Assembly: GCF_015354575.1 (NCBI RefSeq)
Contig: NZ_JACAFQ010000008.1
Location: 52,209-116,208, forward strand
Length of the DNA: 64,000 bases
Source of the DNA: Pseudomonas sp. UFMG81
GTDB lineage: Bacteria > Pseudomonadota > Gammaproteobacteria > Pseudomonadales > Pseudomonadaceae
Direction: 5' to 3'
Shown: piece after piece, positions 25,568 to 34,800 of the stretch
How positions within the stretch are numbered: position 1 is the stretch's first letter
Layout of the letters: every line of letters begins with the position of its first letter
Made by a program: the position numbers and the translations under genes
Notes under the pieces: generated by a model
Told to the model about the DNA's origin: nothing
Databases searched by the model: none
The model's input: the letters and a program-made list of their open reading frames with translations, nothing else

Positions 25568-25688
25568 CGTGTATCTCCTGGCGACGGGGCTGGCGGGTAG
25601 CCGGCCCCTTGGCATGCGGCCCGGGGTGGTGGGCGGCGCAGGCGCTCTTGCAAGAATCGGGCACGGATTATCGCCGATCGATCATGAC

Positions 25689-25737
25689 TGTAGGAGCGGC
25701 CTTGTGTCGCGATCGGGGCGCGCAGCGGCCCCAGCAG
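25689..25737. repeat. Single REP half of the TGTAGGAGCGGCC type
   Basis: One unpaired copy, TGTAGGAGCGGCCTTGTGTC followed by a GGGGC/GCGGCCCC stem, between the PilZ-like gene end and the monooxygenase gene start. Confidence 0.7.
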
Positions 25738-25783
25738 TCTCGGATGGAGCAAAAAACCTCAGGGCCCATCGCGGTTCAGGTCG

Positions 25784-26401
25784 TCAGAAGGCAGGTTGCG
25801 CGTGCAGCTCGGGGTGGGCCTGGCGGTGGGCCTGGAGGATGTACTCGCGCAGGCGCTCGATTTCCTCGGCGGGGGTTTGCGACAGATCATAGGCGGCATG
25901 CCGGGCGTTGATGCGCCGGCGCAGTACGCCACGCAGGCCGATCGGCGGAACATCGCCGGGGGCGAAGCGCAGGTCGAAACGGCTGGGGGCCTTGGCGTTG
26001 CCACGCACTTCCAGCAGCACACCCTTGAAGGAGATATCGCGCACCCACAAGTCGCTTGCCTGGCCGTGGTCGCCCAGCAGCGGTGATGGGCGCTCGAGCG
26101 ACAGGCGCCATGGCCGCAGCATGGGGCCGTCTTCGTAGATGTCCGGTGAGCCCAGTTGCAGGTGCAGGGCGTGGAACTCGTCCTCGACCAGTTGCAGGGG
26201 GAAGCTCAGTTGCTGGTTGTTGAAGTTGGCCTGCAGCGTGACTTGCTCGTTGGCGATCAGGCGGGTGAGCAGCTCATTCAGGCGACGGTCGCCATTGACC
26301 CGCAGGCTCGACACCGGGTCGGCCAGGTTCAGCTGGGGGGAATGCTGCATGTCCTGGATGAAATCCAGTTCGGCCTGGGAGAGGAGGGCGTCTGCTTGCA
26401 T
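25784..26401 (-). CDS. PilZ-like c-di-GMP-related protein (205 aa)
   Basis: Two-domain soluble protein resembling YcgR-type flagellar brakes: an N-terminal beta domain (VTLQANFNNQQLSFPLQLVE) followed by a PilZ-like barrel (DLWVRDISFKGVLLEVRG, RFDLRFAPGDVPPIGLRGVLRRRINARHAAYDL). The classical RxxxR loop of c-di-GMP binders is not clear, so binding may be lost. It is divergent from the flavodoxin gene. Role in surface or motility control is inferred. Confidence 0.65.
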   Translation of the reverse strand: MQADALLSQAELDFIQDMQHSPQLNLADPVSSLRVNGDRRLNELLTRLIANEQVTLQANFNNQQLSFPLQLVEDEFHALHLQLGSPDIYEDGPMLRPWRLSLERPSPLLGDHGQASDLWVRDISFKGVLLEVRGNAKAPSRFDLRFAPGDVPPIGLRGVLRRRINARHAAYDLSQTPAEEIERLREYILQAHRQAHPELHAQPAF

Positions 26402-26578
26402 GGTCGAGCTCGGGTCGATCGATAGGGTGACTGCACGGCGATTGACCGTGGCGAATGCGCTTCGTTCAAGCCATTCGTCGGATGGTCATCAGTGATGTGA
26501 CTTTCGACGGATGCGGCCTTTTGCCACTGTCGGGTGCTAGTATCCTACGTTTTCACTCAGTTTCGGAATCCTCGTTCG

Positions 26579-27034
26579 ATGAAAGTCGCCATTATTTCCG
26601 GTTCGGTGTACGGCACCGCCGAAGAAGTTGCCCGTCACGCCGAAGCGCAGCTCAAGGCTGCCGGCTTCGAAGCCTGGCAAGCCGCCCGCGCCACCCTGCA
26701 GGACCTCGAAGGTTTCGCCCCCGAAGCGTTGCTGGCGGTGACCTCGACCACCGGCATGGGCGAGCTGCCGGACAGCCTGATGCCGCTGTACAGCACTATC
26801 CGTGACACATTGCCGGCCGCCTGGCGCGGTTTGCCGGGGGCGGTGATCGGCCTGGGCGATTCGAGCTATGGCGACACCTATTGCGGCGGCGGTGAGCAGA
26901 TGCGCGAGTTGTTCGCCGAGCTGGGCGTCAATGAGGTGCTGCCGATGTTGCGCCTGGATGCCAGCGAAACCGTGACGCCGGAGACCGATGCCGAGCCGTG
27001 GCTGGCGCAGTTCGCGGCGGCTCTCAAGGGTTGA
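26579..27034 (+). CDS. Flavodoxin (151 aa)
   Basis: Short-chain flavodoxin carrying FMN electrons: phosphate loop SGSVYGTAEEVA at residues 7-18, a STTGMGELPDSL loop near 57 and a GDSSYGDTYCGG loop near 98 that flank the isoalloxazine. Resembles the MioC/YqcA class. The ATG at 26579 gives the canonical start; the promoter region lies between it and the divergent PilZ-like gene. In related Pseudomonas this flavodoxin sits close to folM, as here. Confidence 0.9.
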   Translation: MKVAIISGSVYGTAEEVARHAEAQLKAAGFEAWQAARATLQDLEGFAPEALLAVTSTTGMGELPDSLMPLYSTIRDTLPAAWRGLPGAVIGLGDSSYGDTYCGGGEQMRELFAELGVNEVLPMLRLDASETVTPETDAEPWLAQFAAALKG

Positions 27035-27044
27035 TGCCGCCCTT

Positions 27045-27297
27045 GCTGGCCAATCGCCGGCAAGCCCCACCCTGAAGTTTGCACGTCACCTGTAGGAGCG
27101 GCCTTGTGCCGCGAAAGGGGCGCAAAGCGGCCCCGGCGATCTGGGGCGTACTCGAGATCCTGGGGGCGCTGCGCCCCCCTTTCCGGCCGGTCCGGCGCCC
27201 CGGCAAGGCCGCTCCTACAGAAGGCCTGTGCAAGACAGTTGCTCCCATTCGAGCCCTGGGCAATTTCTGTGGGAGCCGGCTTGCCGGCGATTGGGCC
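27045..27297. repeat. REP cluster with a TGTAGGAGCGGCC-type REPIN
   Basis: A half REP near 27045, a full inverted pair at about 27090-27222 (TGTAGGAGCGGCCTTGTGCC against GGCAAGGCCGCTCCTACAG), then a GTGGGAGCCGGCTTGCCGGC copy near 27270. The inner stems differ (GGGGCGC and GCGCCCC), so the spacer has diverged while the outer arms are kept. Confidence 0.8.
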
Positions 27298-27306
27298 TTC
27301 AGGGCT

Positions 27307-28194
27307 TTACACTTTTCGACTGGATTCACGCATCAACGCCAGCCACGCCTGCGCCGCCCGCGACAGATACGCCCCGCGCCGCCAGATGAAGGCAATGTCC
27401 CAGCGCAGGTAATCTGGTGCGCTCAATGGCAAGCGCACCACCCCCGGCCGCTCCAGCGCCTGGGCCACGATCCTCGGCAACAGCACCACCCCTTGTCCCG
27501 CCGCCACCAGCGCGGCGAGAAAGTCCGCCTGGCCGCTGCGCCCCCCTTCCTTCGGTGTGAAGCCCAACTGCTGGCAGGCGTTGAGTAGCCGGTCGTTGAG
27601 CACGAAGCTGCGCTGATACAGCAGGAAGGGGGTGTCGGCCAGCTGCGCCAGTGCGACCTCGGCCTGGCCCGCCAGGGCATGGTCGACCGGCAGCAGGGCA
27701 TCCAACGGTTCATTGCAGAAAGGCTCGGACGCAAATGCCGGGTCGCTTGGCGTGAGGCTGCCGCCCAACTCCAGCTCGCCACTTTTCACGGCTTGCTCGA
27801 TGGTCCGGCTGCCGCCTTCGAGCAAGTGCACGGCAATGTTCGGGTAGCGCCGCCGGTATTCGGCGAACAACCCGGCGAACAGCGCATCGCTGCCCAGCAA
27901 CGGCAGGCCCAGGTGCAATTCGCCACGGGCCATCTGCCCCAGGTCGTCCAACTCGTTGAGCAGCTCCTGGCGCTGGCGCATGAGCACTTCGCCGCGCGCG
28001 AGCACGATGCGCCCGGCCTCGGTCAGCAACAACTGCGAGCCCTGGCGCTCCAGCAAGGGCTGGCCGAGGTCCTGTTCCAATTGGGCGACCTGCTTGCTCA
28101 CAGCCGACTGGCTGATGTGCAAGGTGCCTGCCGCCTGAGTGAAGCCGCCACGGTGGATCACTTCGATGAAGCTGCGCAGTTGCTTGAATTCCAT
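27307..28194 (-). CDS. LysR-family regulator
   Basis: 295 residues with N-terminal winged helix (LRSFIEVIHRGGFTQAAGTLHISQSAVSKQV) and CynR/CysB-type effector domain. The ATG at 28194 (MEFKQLRSF) is chosen over one 13 codons upstream. It is divergent from the lrgA-like gene 98 bases away and probably controls the LrgA/LrgB operon, as CidR does in Gram-positive bacteria; effector unknown. Confidence 0.87.
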   Translation of the reverse strand: MEFKQLRSFIEVIHRGGFTQAAGTLHISQSAVSKQVAQLEQDLGQPLLERQGSQLLLTEAGRIVLARGEVLMRQRQELLNELDDLGQMARGELHLGLPLLGSDALFAGLFAEYRRRYPNIAVHLLEGGSRTIEQAVKSGELELGGSLTPSDPAFASEPFCNEPLDALLPVDHALAGQAEVALAQLADTPFLLYQRSFVLNDRLLNACQQLGFTPKEGGRSGQADFLAALVAAGQGVVLLPRIVAQALERPGVVRLPLSAPDYLRWDIAFIWRRGAYLSRAAQAWLALMRESSRKV

Positions 28195-28292
28195 GCTCTG
28201 GATTCCATTGTGGAATGGCTTCAAGTCTAACAATTCGCTTCTGGCCTGGTAGAGCGACTTTTACAATGGGGGCGTTGTCGAGGAACCCCGCC

Positions 28293-28679
28293 ATGAATCC
28301 TGTATTGCTCAAGAAAACCCTGCGCCTGCTTGCCGAACTGGCCGTACTGCTCGCCTTGTTCCTGATCGGCGGCCAGCTCGCCGCCTGGCTCGGTTGGCCG
28401 ATCCCCGGTGGCGTGATGGGGCTGGCCCTGCTGCTGGCGCTGTTCGCCACTGGCCTGATCAAGCCCACCACCCTGCAAATGGGGGCCGGCTGGCTGATGG
28501 CCGAGATGCTGCTGTTCTTCATCCCCGCGCTGATGAGCCTGCTGGACTACGGCAGCCTGCTGCGCAGCGAGGGCTGGCGCATCCTGCTGGTGATCGCCAT
28601 CAGCACCCTGCTGGTGATGGTGGTCACTGCGCTGACCGTGGAGCTGGTGTGCCGGTGGAGGTTGCGCCATGAGCCTTGA
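28293..28679 (+). CDS. CidA/LrgA family membrane protein
   Basis: 128 residues with four predicted membrane helices, the first starting LLAELAVLLALFLIGGQLAAWLG, and the family signature IPGGVMGLALLLALFATGLIK. Members form holin-like or metabolite (pyruvate/acetate) channels that affect murein hydrolase activity and cell lysis. It overlaps the LrgB-like gene by 11 bases. The ATG follows AGGAACCCCGCC. Confidence 0.85.
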   Translation: MNPVLLKKTLRLLAELAVLLALFLIGGQLAAWLGWPIPGGVMGLALLLALFATGLIKPTTLQMGAGWLMAEMLLFFIPALMSLLDYGSLLRSEGWRILLVIAISTLLVMVVTALTVELVCRWRLRHEP

Positions 28680-29355
28680 ACCCATGTCGCTGTTCTGGCT
28701 CGCGCTGACCCTGGGCGCGTATGTGAGCAGCCGCTGGCTGTATCGGCGCAGCGGCCGCTACCTGCTTTCGCCGCTGATCCTGGTGCCGGCCCTGCTCCTG
28801 GCGGTAGCCGTGCCATTGCATACGGCCTACGCCGAATATGCCCGCAACACCCATTGGCTGATGGGCGTGCTGGGCCCGGTGACGGTGGCCTTCGCCATAC
28901 CGATCTGGCAACAGCGGGCACTGCTGGCGCGGCACTGGCCGGCGCTGCTGGTGGGCATGCTGGCCGGCAGCGTGGCGTCGATCGGCAGCTCCTGGGCGCT
29001 GGCCCACGGCCTGGCGCTGGATGAGTCGGTCAGCCTGTCGCTGCTGCCGCGCTCGATCACCACGCCCTTCGCCATGCCGGTGGCCCAGGACTTGGGCGGG
29101 GTGCCGGAGCTGACCGCAGTGTTCGTGATGTTCACCGGGGTGCTGGGGGCGATGTTCGGCGGCATCCTGCTGCGCTGGTTGCCGCTGCGCACGCCGCTGG
29201 CGCGGGGCGCGCTGTTCGGCGTGGGCGCCCATGGCGCCGGGGTGAGCAGGGCGCAGGAGGTTGGCCGCGAGGAGGGCTCGGTGGCCGGCCTGGTCATGGT
29301 CCTCACCGGCCTGCTCAACCTGTTCGCCGCGCCCCTGCTGGTGTGGCTGATCTGA
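28669..29355 (+). CDS. LrgB/CidB family membrane protein
   Basis: 228 residues, about six membrane segments, with LrgB marks LLPRSITTPFAMPVAQDLGG and LFGVGAHGAGVSRAQEVGREEGSVAGLVMVL. It is the partner of the preceding LrgA-like protein and thought to act with it in the inner membrane. A second Met at codon 6 (28684) would avoid the gene overlap. Confidence 0.9.
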   Translation: MSLEPMSLFWLALTLGAYVSSRWLYRRSGRYLLSPLILVPALLLAVAVPLHTAYAEYARNTHWLMGVLGPVTVAFAIPIWQQRALLARHWPALLVGMLAGSVASIGSSWALAHGLALDESVSLSLLPRSITTPFAMPVAQDLGGVPELTAVFVMFTGVLGAMFGGILLRWLPLRTPLARGALFGVGAHGAGVSRAQEVGREEGSVAGLVMVLTGLLNLFAAPLLVWLI

Positions 29356-29450
29356 CCGTTCGTGCCACTGACTCGCACGGTCATCAGGCTGGCTGCCAAG
29401 GCGACTTAATACTTTCGTTTTGCCTTCTAGACTCAGCCTCGACATAGAGA

Positions 29451-29464
29451 GCACATGTATGTGC
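29451..29464. promoter_or_regulatory. Perfect 14-base palindrome upstream of hydrolase gene
   Basis: GCACATGTATGTGC, inside a larger imperfect hairpin CCTCG...CGAGG, lies 74 bases before the ATG of the alpha/beta hydrolase gene. It could be a repressor site or an RNA hairpin. No ligand is known. Confidence 0.3.
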
Positions 29465-29537
29465 CGAGGTGAAATGCAATGAACGCAGCCTTGCCCTATT
29501 CCGACACTTGCACGCAACAACACCCGGGACGACCCTG

Positions 29538-30443
29538 ATGCCACTGGCCGAGATTCCATTGTGCGTCTGGCGCACCCGGAGCCAGGGTTTCACCTTCCGG
29601 GGCCAGAGCATCCGCTACTGGACGGCAGGGCAAGGAGAGCCTCTGCTATTGCTACACGGTTTCCCCACCGCCAGCTGGGATTGGCACTACCTGTGGGGCC
29701 CGCTCACCCAACGCTTTCGCGTGGTGGCCTGCGACATGCTGGGCTTTGGCGACTCGGCCAAGCCCGCCGACCACGACTACAGCCTGCTGGAGCAGGCCGA
29801 CCTGCAGCAGGCACTGCTCGAACACCTGAACATCCACCAGCCGGTGCACCTGCTGGCCCACGACTATGGTGGCAGTGTCGCCCAGGAGCTGCTGGCGCGG
29901 CATCACGAGCAGCGCCTGGACATCGCCAGCTGCGTATTCCTCAACAGCGGGCTGTTCCCCGAGAGCTGCCGTGTGCTGCTGATCCAGAAGCTGCTGCTCA
30001 GCCGCCTGGGCTGGCTGGTGGGGCGCTCGTTCGGGCGTGACGACCTGGTGCGCAATGTCACCCAGGTCTACGGGCCCTGCACCCACCCTAGCGAAAGTGC
30101 GCTGGACGACTGCTGGAGCCTGATCGCCGCCAACCGCGGCCAGCGCATCCTGCACAAGCTGATCGGTTTCTTGCCCGAGCGCCGTGCGCAGCGCGAGCGC
30201 TGGGTGAGCGCGATGCAGCGCGAGGGCGTGCCGATGCGCTTCATCAACGGCGCGGTCGATCCGTTGTCAGGGGCGCACATGGTCGAGCGCTACCGGCAAG
30301 TGGTACCCGACCCCGATACCGTGGTGCTGCAGGGTATCGGCCACTACCCGCACACCGAGGCGCCGGTGCAGGTGCTGCGTCACTACCTGGCCTTTCGTGA
30401 ACAGCCGCTGAGCTACGTGCCGCTGAAAGTCGCCTGGTCGTGA
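29538..30443 (+). CDS. Alpha/beta hydrolase resembling MEST/epoxide hydrolase (301 aa)
   Basis: Hydrolase fold with HGFPTASWDW oxyanion region, an Asp nucleophile in LLAHDYGGSVAQELLARH near residue 113, and His in QGIGHYPHTEAP near 277. Asp instead of Ser is the mark of epoxide hydrolases and haloalkane dehalogenases. Several blocks (HDYGGxVAQELL, NSGLFPESCRVLLIQKLL, YGPCTHPSES, RERWVSAM, RFINGAVDPLSG, HYPHTEAP) strikingly match animal MEST/PEG1 proteins. No signal peptide. A GTG at 29469 would extend it by 23 residues; the ATG at 29538 is preferred. Substrate unknown. Confidence 0.78.
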   Translation: MPLAEIPLCVWRTRSQGFTFRGQSIRYWTAGQGEPLLLLHGFPTASWDWHYLWGPLTQRFRVVACDMLGFGDSAKPADHDYSLLEQADLQQALLEHLNIHQPVHLLAHDYGGSVAQELLARHHEQRLDIASCVFLNSGLFPESCRVLLIQKLLLSRLGWLVGRSFGRDDLVRNVTQVYGPCTHPSESALDDCWSLIAANRGQRILHKLIGFLPERRAQRERWVSAMQREGVPMRFINGAVDPLSGAHMVERYRQVVPDPDTVVLQGIGHYPHTEAPVQVLRHYLAFREQPLSYVPLKVAWS

Positions 30444-30560
30444 CCGGGTGATCATCGCCCTGCGTTATCCACCGGCATTCGCCTGGGTGGGCTTGATTGC
30501 CCGCGCCGGGCGGCTGGCGGAGACTCCCCGGCATCCCTTCATTTGCCAGGAGCCTTGAGC

Positions 30561-31475
30561 ATGAGCGAGCCGGTACGTCTGCAAGATCGAGTGGTGATCG
30601 TCACGGGGGCCGGCGGCGGCCTGGGGCGGGCTCATGCCTTGCTGTTCGCTGCGCGCGGCGCGAGGGTGGTGGTCAACGACCTGGGTGGCTCAAGCCAGGG
30701 CGAGGGCGCCAACCAGTCCGCTGCTGACCGTGTGGTGGAGGAAATTCGTGCTGCCGGCGGCACGGCGGTGGCCAACCACGATTCGGTGACCGACGGTGCG
30801 CGCATCGTCGAGCAGGCGATGGACAGCTTCGGCCAGGTGGACGTGCTGGTGAACAATGCCGGCATCCTGCGCGACAAGAGCTTCCACAAGATGGAAGACA
30901 GCGACTGGGACTTGGTCTATCGCGTGCATGTCGAGGGCGCCTACAAGGTCACCCACGCCGCCTGGCCGCATCTGCGCGAGCAGAACTGGGGGCGGGTGAT
31001 CTTCACGTCTTCCACGTCGGGTATCTACGGCAACTTCGGCCAATCCAACTACGGCATGGCCAAGCTTGGCCTGTACGGCTTGACCCGCACCTTGGCCATC
31101 GAAGGGCGCAAGCACGGCATCCTGGTCAACGCCATCGCCCCCACCGGCGCTACCCGGATGACCGAGGGGTTGATCCCGCCACAGGTGTTCGAACGCCTCA
31201 AGCCTGAGCTGATCAGCCCGCTGGTGGTGTTTCTCGGCAGCGAGCAGTGCCAGGACAGCGGCGAGCTGTACGAGGTGGGCGGCGGCTGGGTGGGCAAGGT
31301 GCGCTGGGAGCGCAGCCAGGGCGTGGGCTTTGACCCGCGCGAGGGTTTCACCCCGGAGCAGGTGGCGGACAACTGGGGGCGGATTGGCGATTTCGAAGCG
31401 GCGTTGCACCCGCGTGACAGCATGCAAGCGTTGCAGCAGTTGATGGCGAACTTGCAGCAGTATCCATCGAGTTGA
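30561..31475 (+). CDS. SDR dehydrogenase of the MFE-2 / 3-hydroxyacyl-CoA type
   Basis: 304-residue short-chain dehydrogenase: TGAGGGLGRAHALLFAARGARVVVNDLGG at the start, NNAGILRDKSFHKM, Ser in TSSTSGIYGNFGQSNY and YGMAK. The long VNDLGG insert and LRDKSFHKM/TPTGATRMTE-type loops match the (3R)-hydroxyacyl-CoA dehydrogenase domain of peroxisomal multifunctional enzyme 2 and bacterial relatives. It probably oxidises a 3-hydroxyacyl-CoA. The ATG at 30561 follows a CAGGAG site six codons before. No hydratase is adjacent. Confidence 0.85.
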   Translation: MSEPVRLQDRVVIVTGAGGGLGRAHALLFAARGARVVVNDLGGSSQGEGANQSAADRVVEEIRAAGGTAVANHDSVTDGARIVEQAMDSFGQVDVLVNNAGILRDKSFHKMEDSDWDLVYRVHVEGAYKVTHAAWPHLREQNWGRVIFTSSTSGIYGNFGQSNYGMAKLGLYGLTRTLAIEGRKHGILVNAIAPTGATRMTEGLIPPQVFERLKPELISPLVVFLGSEQCQDSGELYEVGGGWVGKVRWERSQGVGFDPREGFTPEQVADNWGRIGDFEAALHPRDSMQALQQLMANLQQYPSS

Positions 31476-31483
31476 AGCCCTTC

Positions 31484-31510
31484 GCTGCTGCGACTTGCCC
31501 GTGATGGGGT
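31484..31510. repeat. Half repeat, GCGACTTGCCC type
   Basis: A single arm TGCTGCGACTTGCCCGTGATGGG resembles one half of the elements that bracket chrA. It lies just after the SDR stop codon. Confidence 0.5.
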
Positions 31511-31540
31511 AACGCCGGTCTGATGATGCTTGCACATATA

Positions 31541-31567
31541 AAAAAGGCCGCTGCAAAGGCAGCGGCC
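31541..31567 (-). terminator. Rho-independent terminator for leftward transcription
   Basis: A nine-base stem GGCCGCTGC / GCAGCGGCC with an AAAG loop is preceded on the plus strand by six A, so read on the minus strand the hairpin is followed by a T run. It ends a leftward transcript coming from 31.6-31.9 kb and not the rightward SDR gene. This is the main evidence that something is transcribed leftward there. Confidence 0.7.
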
Positions 31568-31582
31568 AATCGAGACGTCAGA

Positions 31583-31777
31583 TCAAGGAGCTTCAAAATC
31601 AACGTCGGTGAACCTGGGCCAGCGCGAGCGGCGGGGGAGAGCCCTTCGTGCCGGCCAGTGAGGTAAGAATAAGCAATCGTCTTCGTAGGAAAAATAGCTG
31701 CTCGTGACATTCTCTATTACATATCCCGCGATAATCCCCCGTATTTCCGGCGTTCGCGCCAATAAAGTCATAAACAC
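31583..31777 (-). CDS. Possible small leftward ORF or 3' remnant (64 aa)
   Basis: The open frame ends at 31583, about 16 bases before the terminator hairpin, which is where a real stop should be. Its predicted protein (FMTLLARTPEIRGIIAGYVIENVTSSYFSYEDD...) has ordinary composition but no recognised motif. A second open frame from 31880 to 31599 overlaps it and also reads plausibly (TYVLVNNLPTGVYDFIGANAG), so the true reading frame, or an ancestral frameshift, is unresolved. The 403 bases between the SDR and the toxin-like gene hold nothing else I can support. Confidence 0.25.
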   Translation of the reverse strand: MFMTLLARTPEIRGIIAGYVIENVTSSYFSYEDDCLFLPHWPARRALPRRSRWPRFTDVDFEAP

Positions 31778-31878
31778 CTGTAGGCAGGTTGTTAACTAGT
31801 ACGTAAGTACTTCCCTCCTCTTTGTTTATCACGGTTTCTGCATCGTTCGGGCTCCTACATTGATCCCGGAGATGCCCC

Positions 31879-34800
31879 ATGAATTTGAAGTCTTTTTCTG
31901 CCTTTGAGTCGGACGATTCACTCGCACATTTTGATCAAACGGTGCTGAGTGCCCTGGTTGTGCATACCTTGGCTTTGCAGGCGCATCTGGCTTTGACGCC
32001 GACACTGCCCGACCGCGAAGTGCCCGTTGAAGATCCGGCGCAGTGGCTGGAGGAGCACCTGCCACAGTGGCAGGCCGATACGGCACAGTGGTGGGAGGAG
32101 CAAACCAGCAGCCTGCAGGAGCAACTGCGCCAACTGTCGAGCCTGCTTATCCGTGCGCAGGCGATGCGTCATGGCGCGCCGAAAGCGGACATCGAGGCGC
32201 TGTTGCCGGATGCTCCGGAGGAGCCGGTGCTGGGCCGGGTCATGCTGCATACCCCGGACGGTATACAAGTGCGGATCCCAGGTTGCCTGGTGTTGGCTCA
32301 CAACCTGTTCGATGACGAGGAGCCTCTGTTACTTTTCGGCCTCGGGTTGGGCACATGGTTCGCCCGGCCGCAGTCTGTGGCCGATAAGCTGCTCGAACGT
32401 CTGCGCGACGACGAGCGCTGGTTGCTTGCCGTAACCGCAGCCGAGCGCGAGGCATTGATGGCCGCCGAGCACGTCGAGCTGGTACGTGCACCGCAGGAGG
32501 ATGGCCTGGAGGACTATCTGCTCAAGGATATGCGCACGCTCCAGCTCCAGCTGGTCGTACAGGCGTTGCACGCCGAAGCGGGTGATGCCGATGCGGCAGT
32601 GGTACTGGAACCCTTGCTTGAGGGGCTACAGCGCCAGGTCGCTGACATCCTCGCCCTGCTGCGCAACGACCAAGCCCCGGAATGGCTACGCAATCTGTCG
32701 GGTGACGAGCGCCAGCGATTGGAGGCTCTGGACACGCAACTCAATGACGCAGAGGCGCTGCTGGTGAGGGTGTCCGGGCATAGTGACTTCCATGATTACG
32801 CCGTGCGACAGATCAAGATGTGGTTGCTCAACGAGGGCGTCGAGCACGTGGAACCTGCCGACGTGGCGCTGCACGTCAGGCATGACTTCACCGCTGACGC
32901 GCAGGTACAGGTGACCACGTTGCTCGACTGGGTGTGCGCCGGCGCCTATCACGGTGAGCGCCTTGCCATAGAGATTCGACACGACGATCTGCGTGAAGCC
33001 TTGGGTGGCGATGGGTTGTCGAGGATGGCGCACGACCTGCAACTGCGTCAGCGCTATGTCGATGAGGTGGAGGGTATCTACCAGAATGACCAGGTCGTGC
33101 AATTGTTGGCGAAGGCGCTCGATACCAAGTTGCGGCTCTCCATGTTGGCCGCTGACTTCCAGGGGCTGGACCGCAATGCAGTGGCACTTCTGCAGACGAT
33201 CACCCGGGAGGGCTGGGCACAGGACCCGAAGCAACCCGACATCACGGTTGGGCGACTGTCTATCAATGGGATGCAGCTGCTGACCGACCATCTGTACCTG
33301 CACGATAACGACACCCATGTTCTTTATGCCCCGGGTTCGCCGATGGGTGATTTCCAGGTCTTCAATTCAGCCTTGTCCATGAGCCAGCAGATCGGCTTGC
33401 TCTGCGCTATCCCCCATGGACGCGAATATTTGTTGGAACATGTCCTGCATGACGAACGCGTTGAGATGAACACTTACCTGAAGTTGATCGAGCGCCTGCC
33501 TCAAGAGTGGTCTGAAGAAACTGTGGTCGTAGAGCCGCTGCCGATCGCTAGCTGGGGCCAGACCATTGAGCACTGGGCCAAATTGAGGGTATTGAAGATC
33601 ATCGATGACCTGCAGATGGTGCGTCCGGAGCAGTTGGCGAACGCTGACGCGTCATTGCAACGGCGAGTGGCTGATATTGATCATGAGCTGAGTGCGCTGC
33701 TGGTGGACTATCAAGCGGTAGCAGAGATCCCAACCTTCATGGCGTATGCCCGCAACAAGGTGAGTGAGCGGATAAACCAGTATTCGGGTAATCGGGGTGG
33801 CTGGATCGACGCCGATACGGTGCTGGTCGAGCTGGAAGGGGGTATCAGGCAATCGTTGACCAAGGTCGTGGCCAGCGGTTATCCGGCAGACTTCAACTTC
33901 TCGGCCTACGCCCGGTTCAGTTCGACAGTGGGGCAGGATCTGTCGCACCTGAACAGGCGCTTGATCGACCGCTATATTCGCGCCGCAAAGCTGGGTAAAG
34001 GCTACTGCGATGAGATCGCCCAAACTTATCTTCACCCGGATGGCAGTGCCCAATCGAGGCCTCTTGAACTGCATCGCCACTTGATGGGGATGAAGATCCA
34101 ACGCGACTGCCTGCTCGAGGTGCAGCGCGGCACGCTTAACAAAGAGCATACCCGTTGGTTGATACCGGCCTGCCTGCGTTTCCATGCTGGGAGTTTCGTT
34201 CAGGACTGCCAGCTCGCCGAGTTGCAGATCAATGGCGCCGGTATTTCCGGCGCCTACCTGCTGCAGTCGAGCGAGGCGCGCGGTACGTTGATCTACCTCA
34301 GTGACGGCCCCGAAGGGCGGTCGCTGTTCACGGTTCAGGACTTCATCGAGCACTGGCGTGGCGCCCCCATGCAGGACTGGGTCTATGAGCGCATCGACGT
34401 CGATGACGAGGAAAAGATTCGGAAACTCAATGAGTGCGTTGAGAACAACGACAATGATGATTCATTTGAGCAGGGCGACAAATGTATCGCGGACGCGCTG
34501 CAGGTTCTGCATAACATCAAAGATTTGAGCGATGCCCTGCGCGAGCGTATCAAGCTGTTGCTGGACGAGGCCCAGCGTGATGCCTACAGCGCAGCCAGAC
34601 GCATCGCCCAGGTGTTGTGGTCGACAGTGAAGCTGGTGGGCGATGTGGTGGCGCTGGTATACCCCCCCGCAAGTGTCGTGATCGGTTTCATCAACGCGGG
34701 TATTGGCCTCTATCGCAGCCTCGTGGCCTTGCGCGATGGTGACAGGCTCGGGGCGATCCGGCTCCTGTTCACAAGCCTGACCGAACTGCCAGGGTTCACT

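Noticed and set aside
31599..31880. 93-codon leftward frame overlapping the toxin-like gene start
   Set aside because: It reads plausibly but its stop does not fit the terminator as well as the other frame and it overlaps a certain start codon; kept only as part of an uncertain finding.
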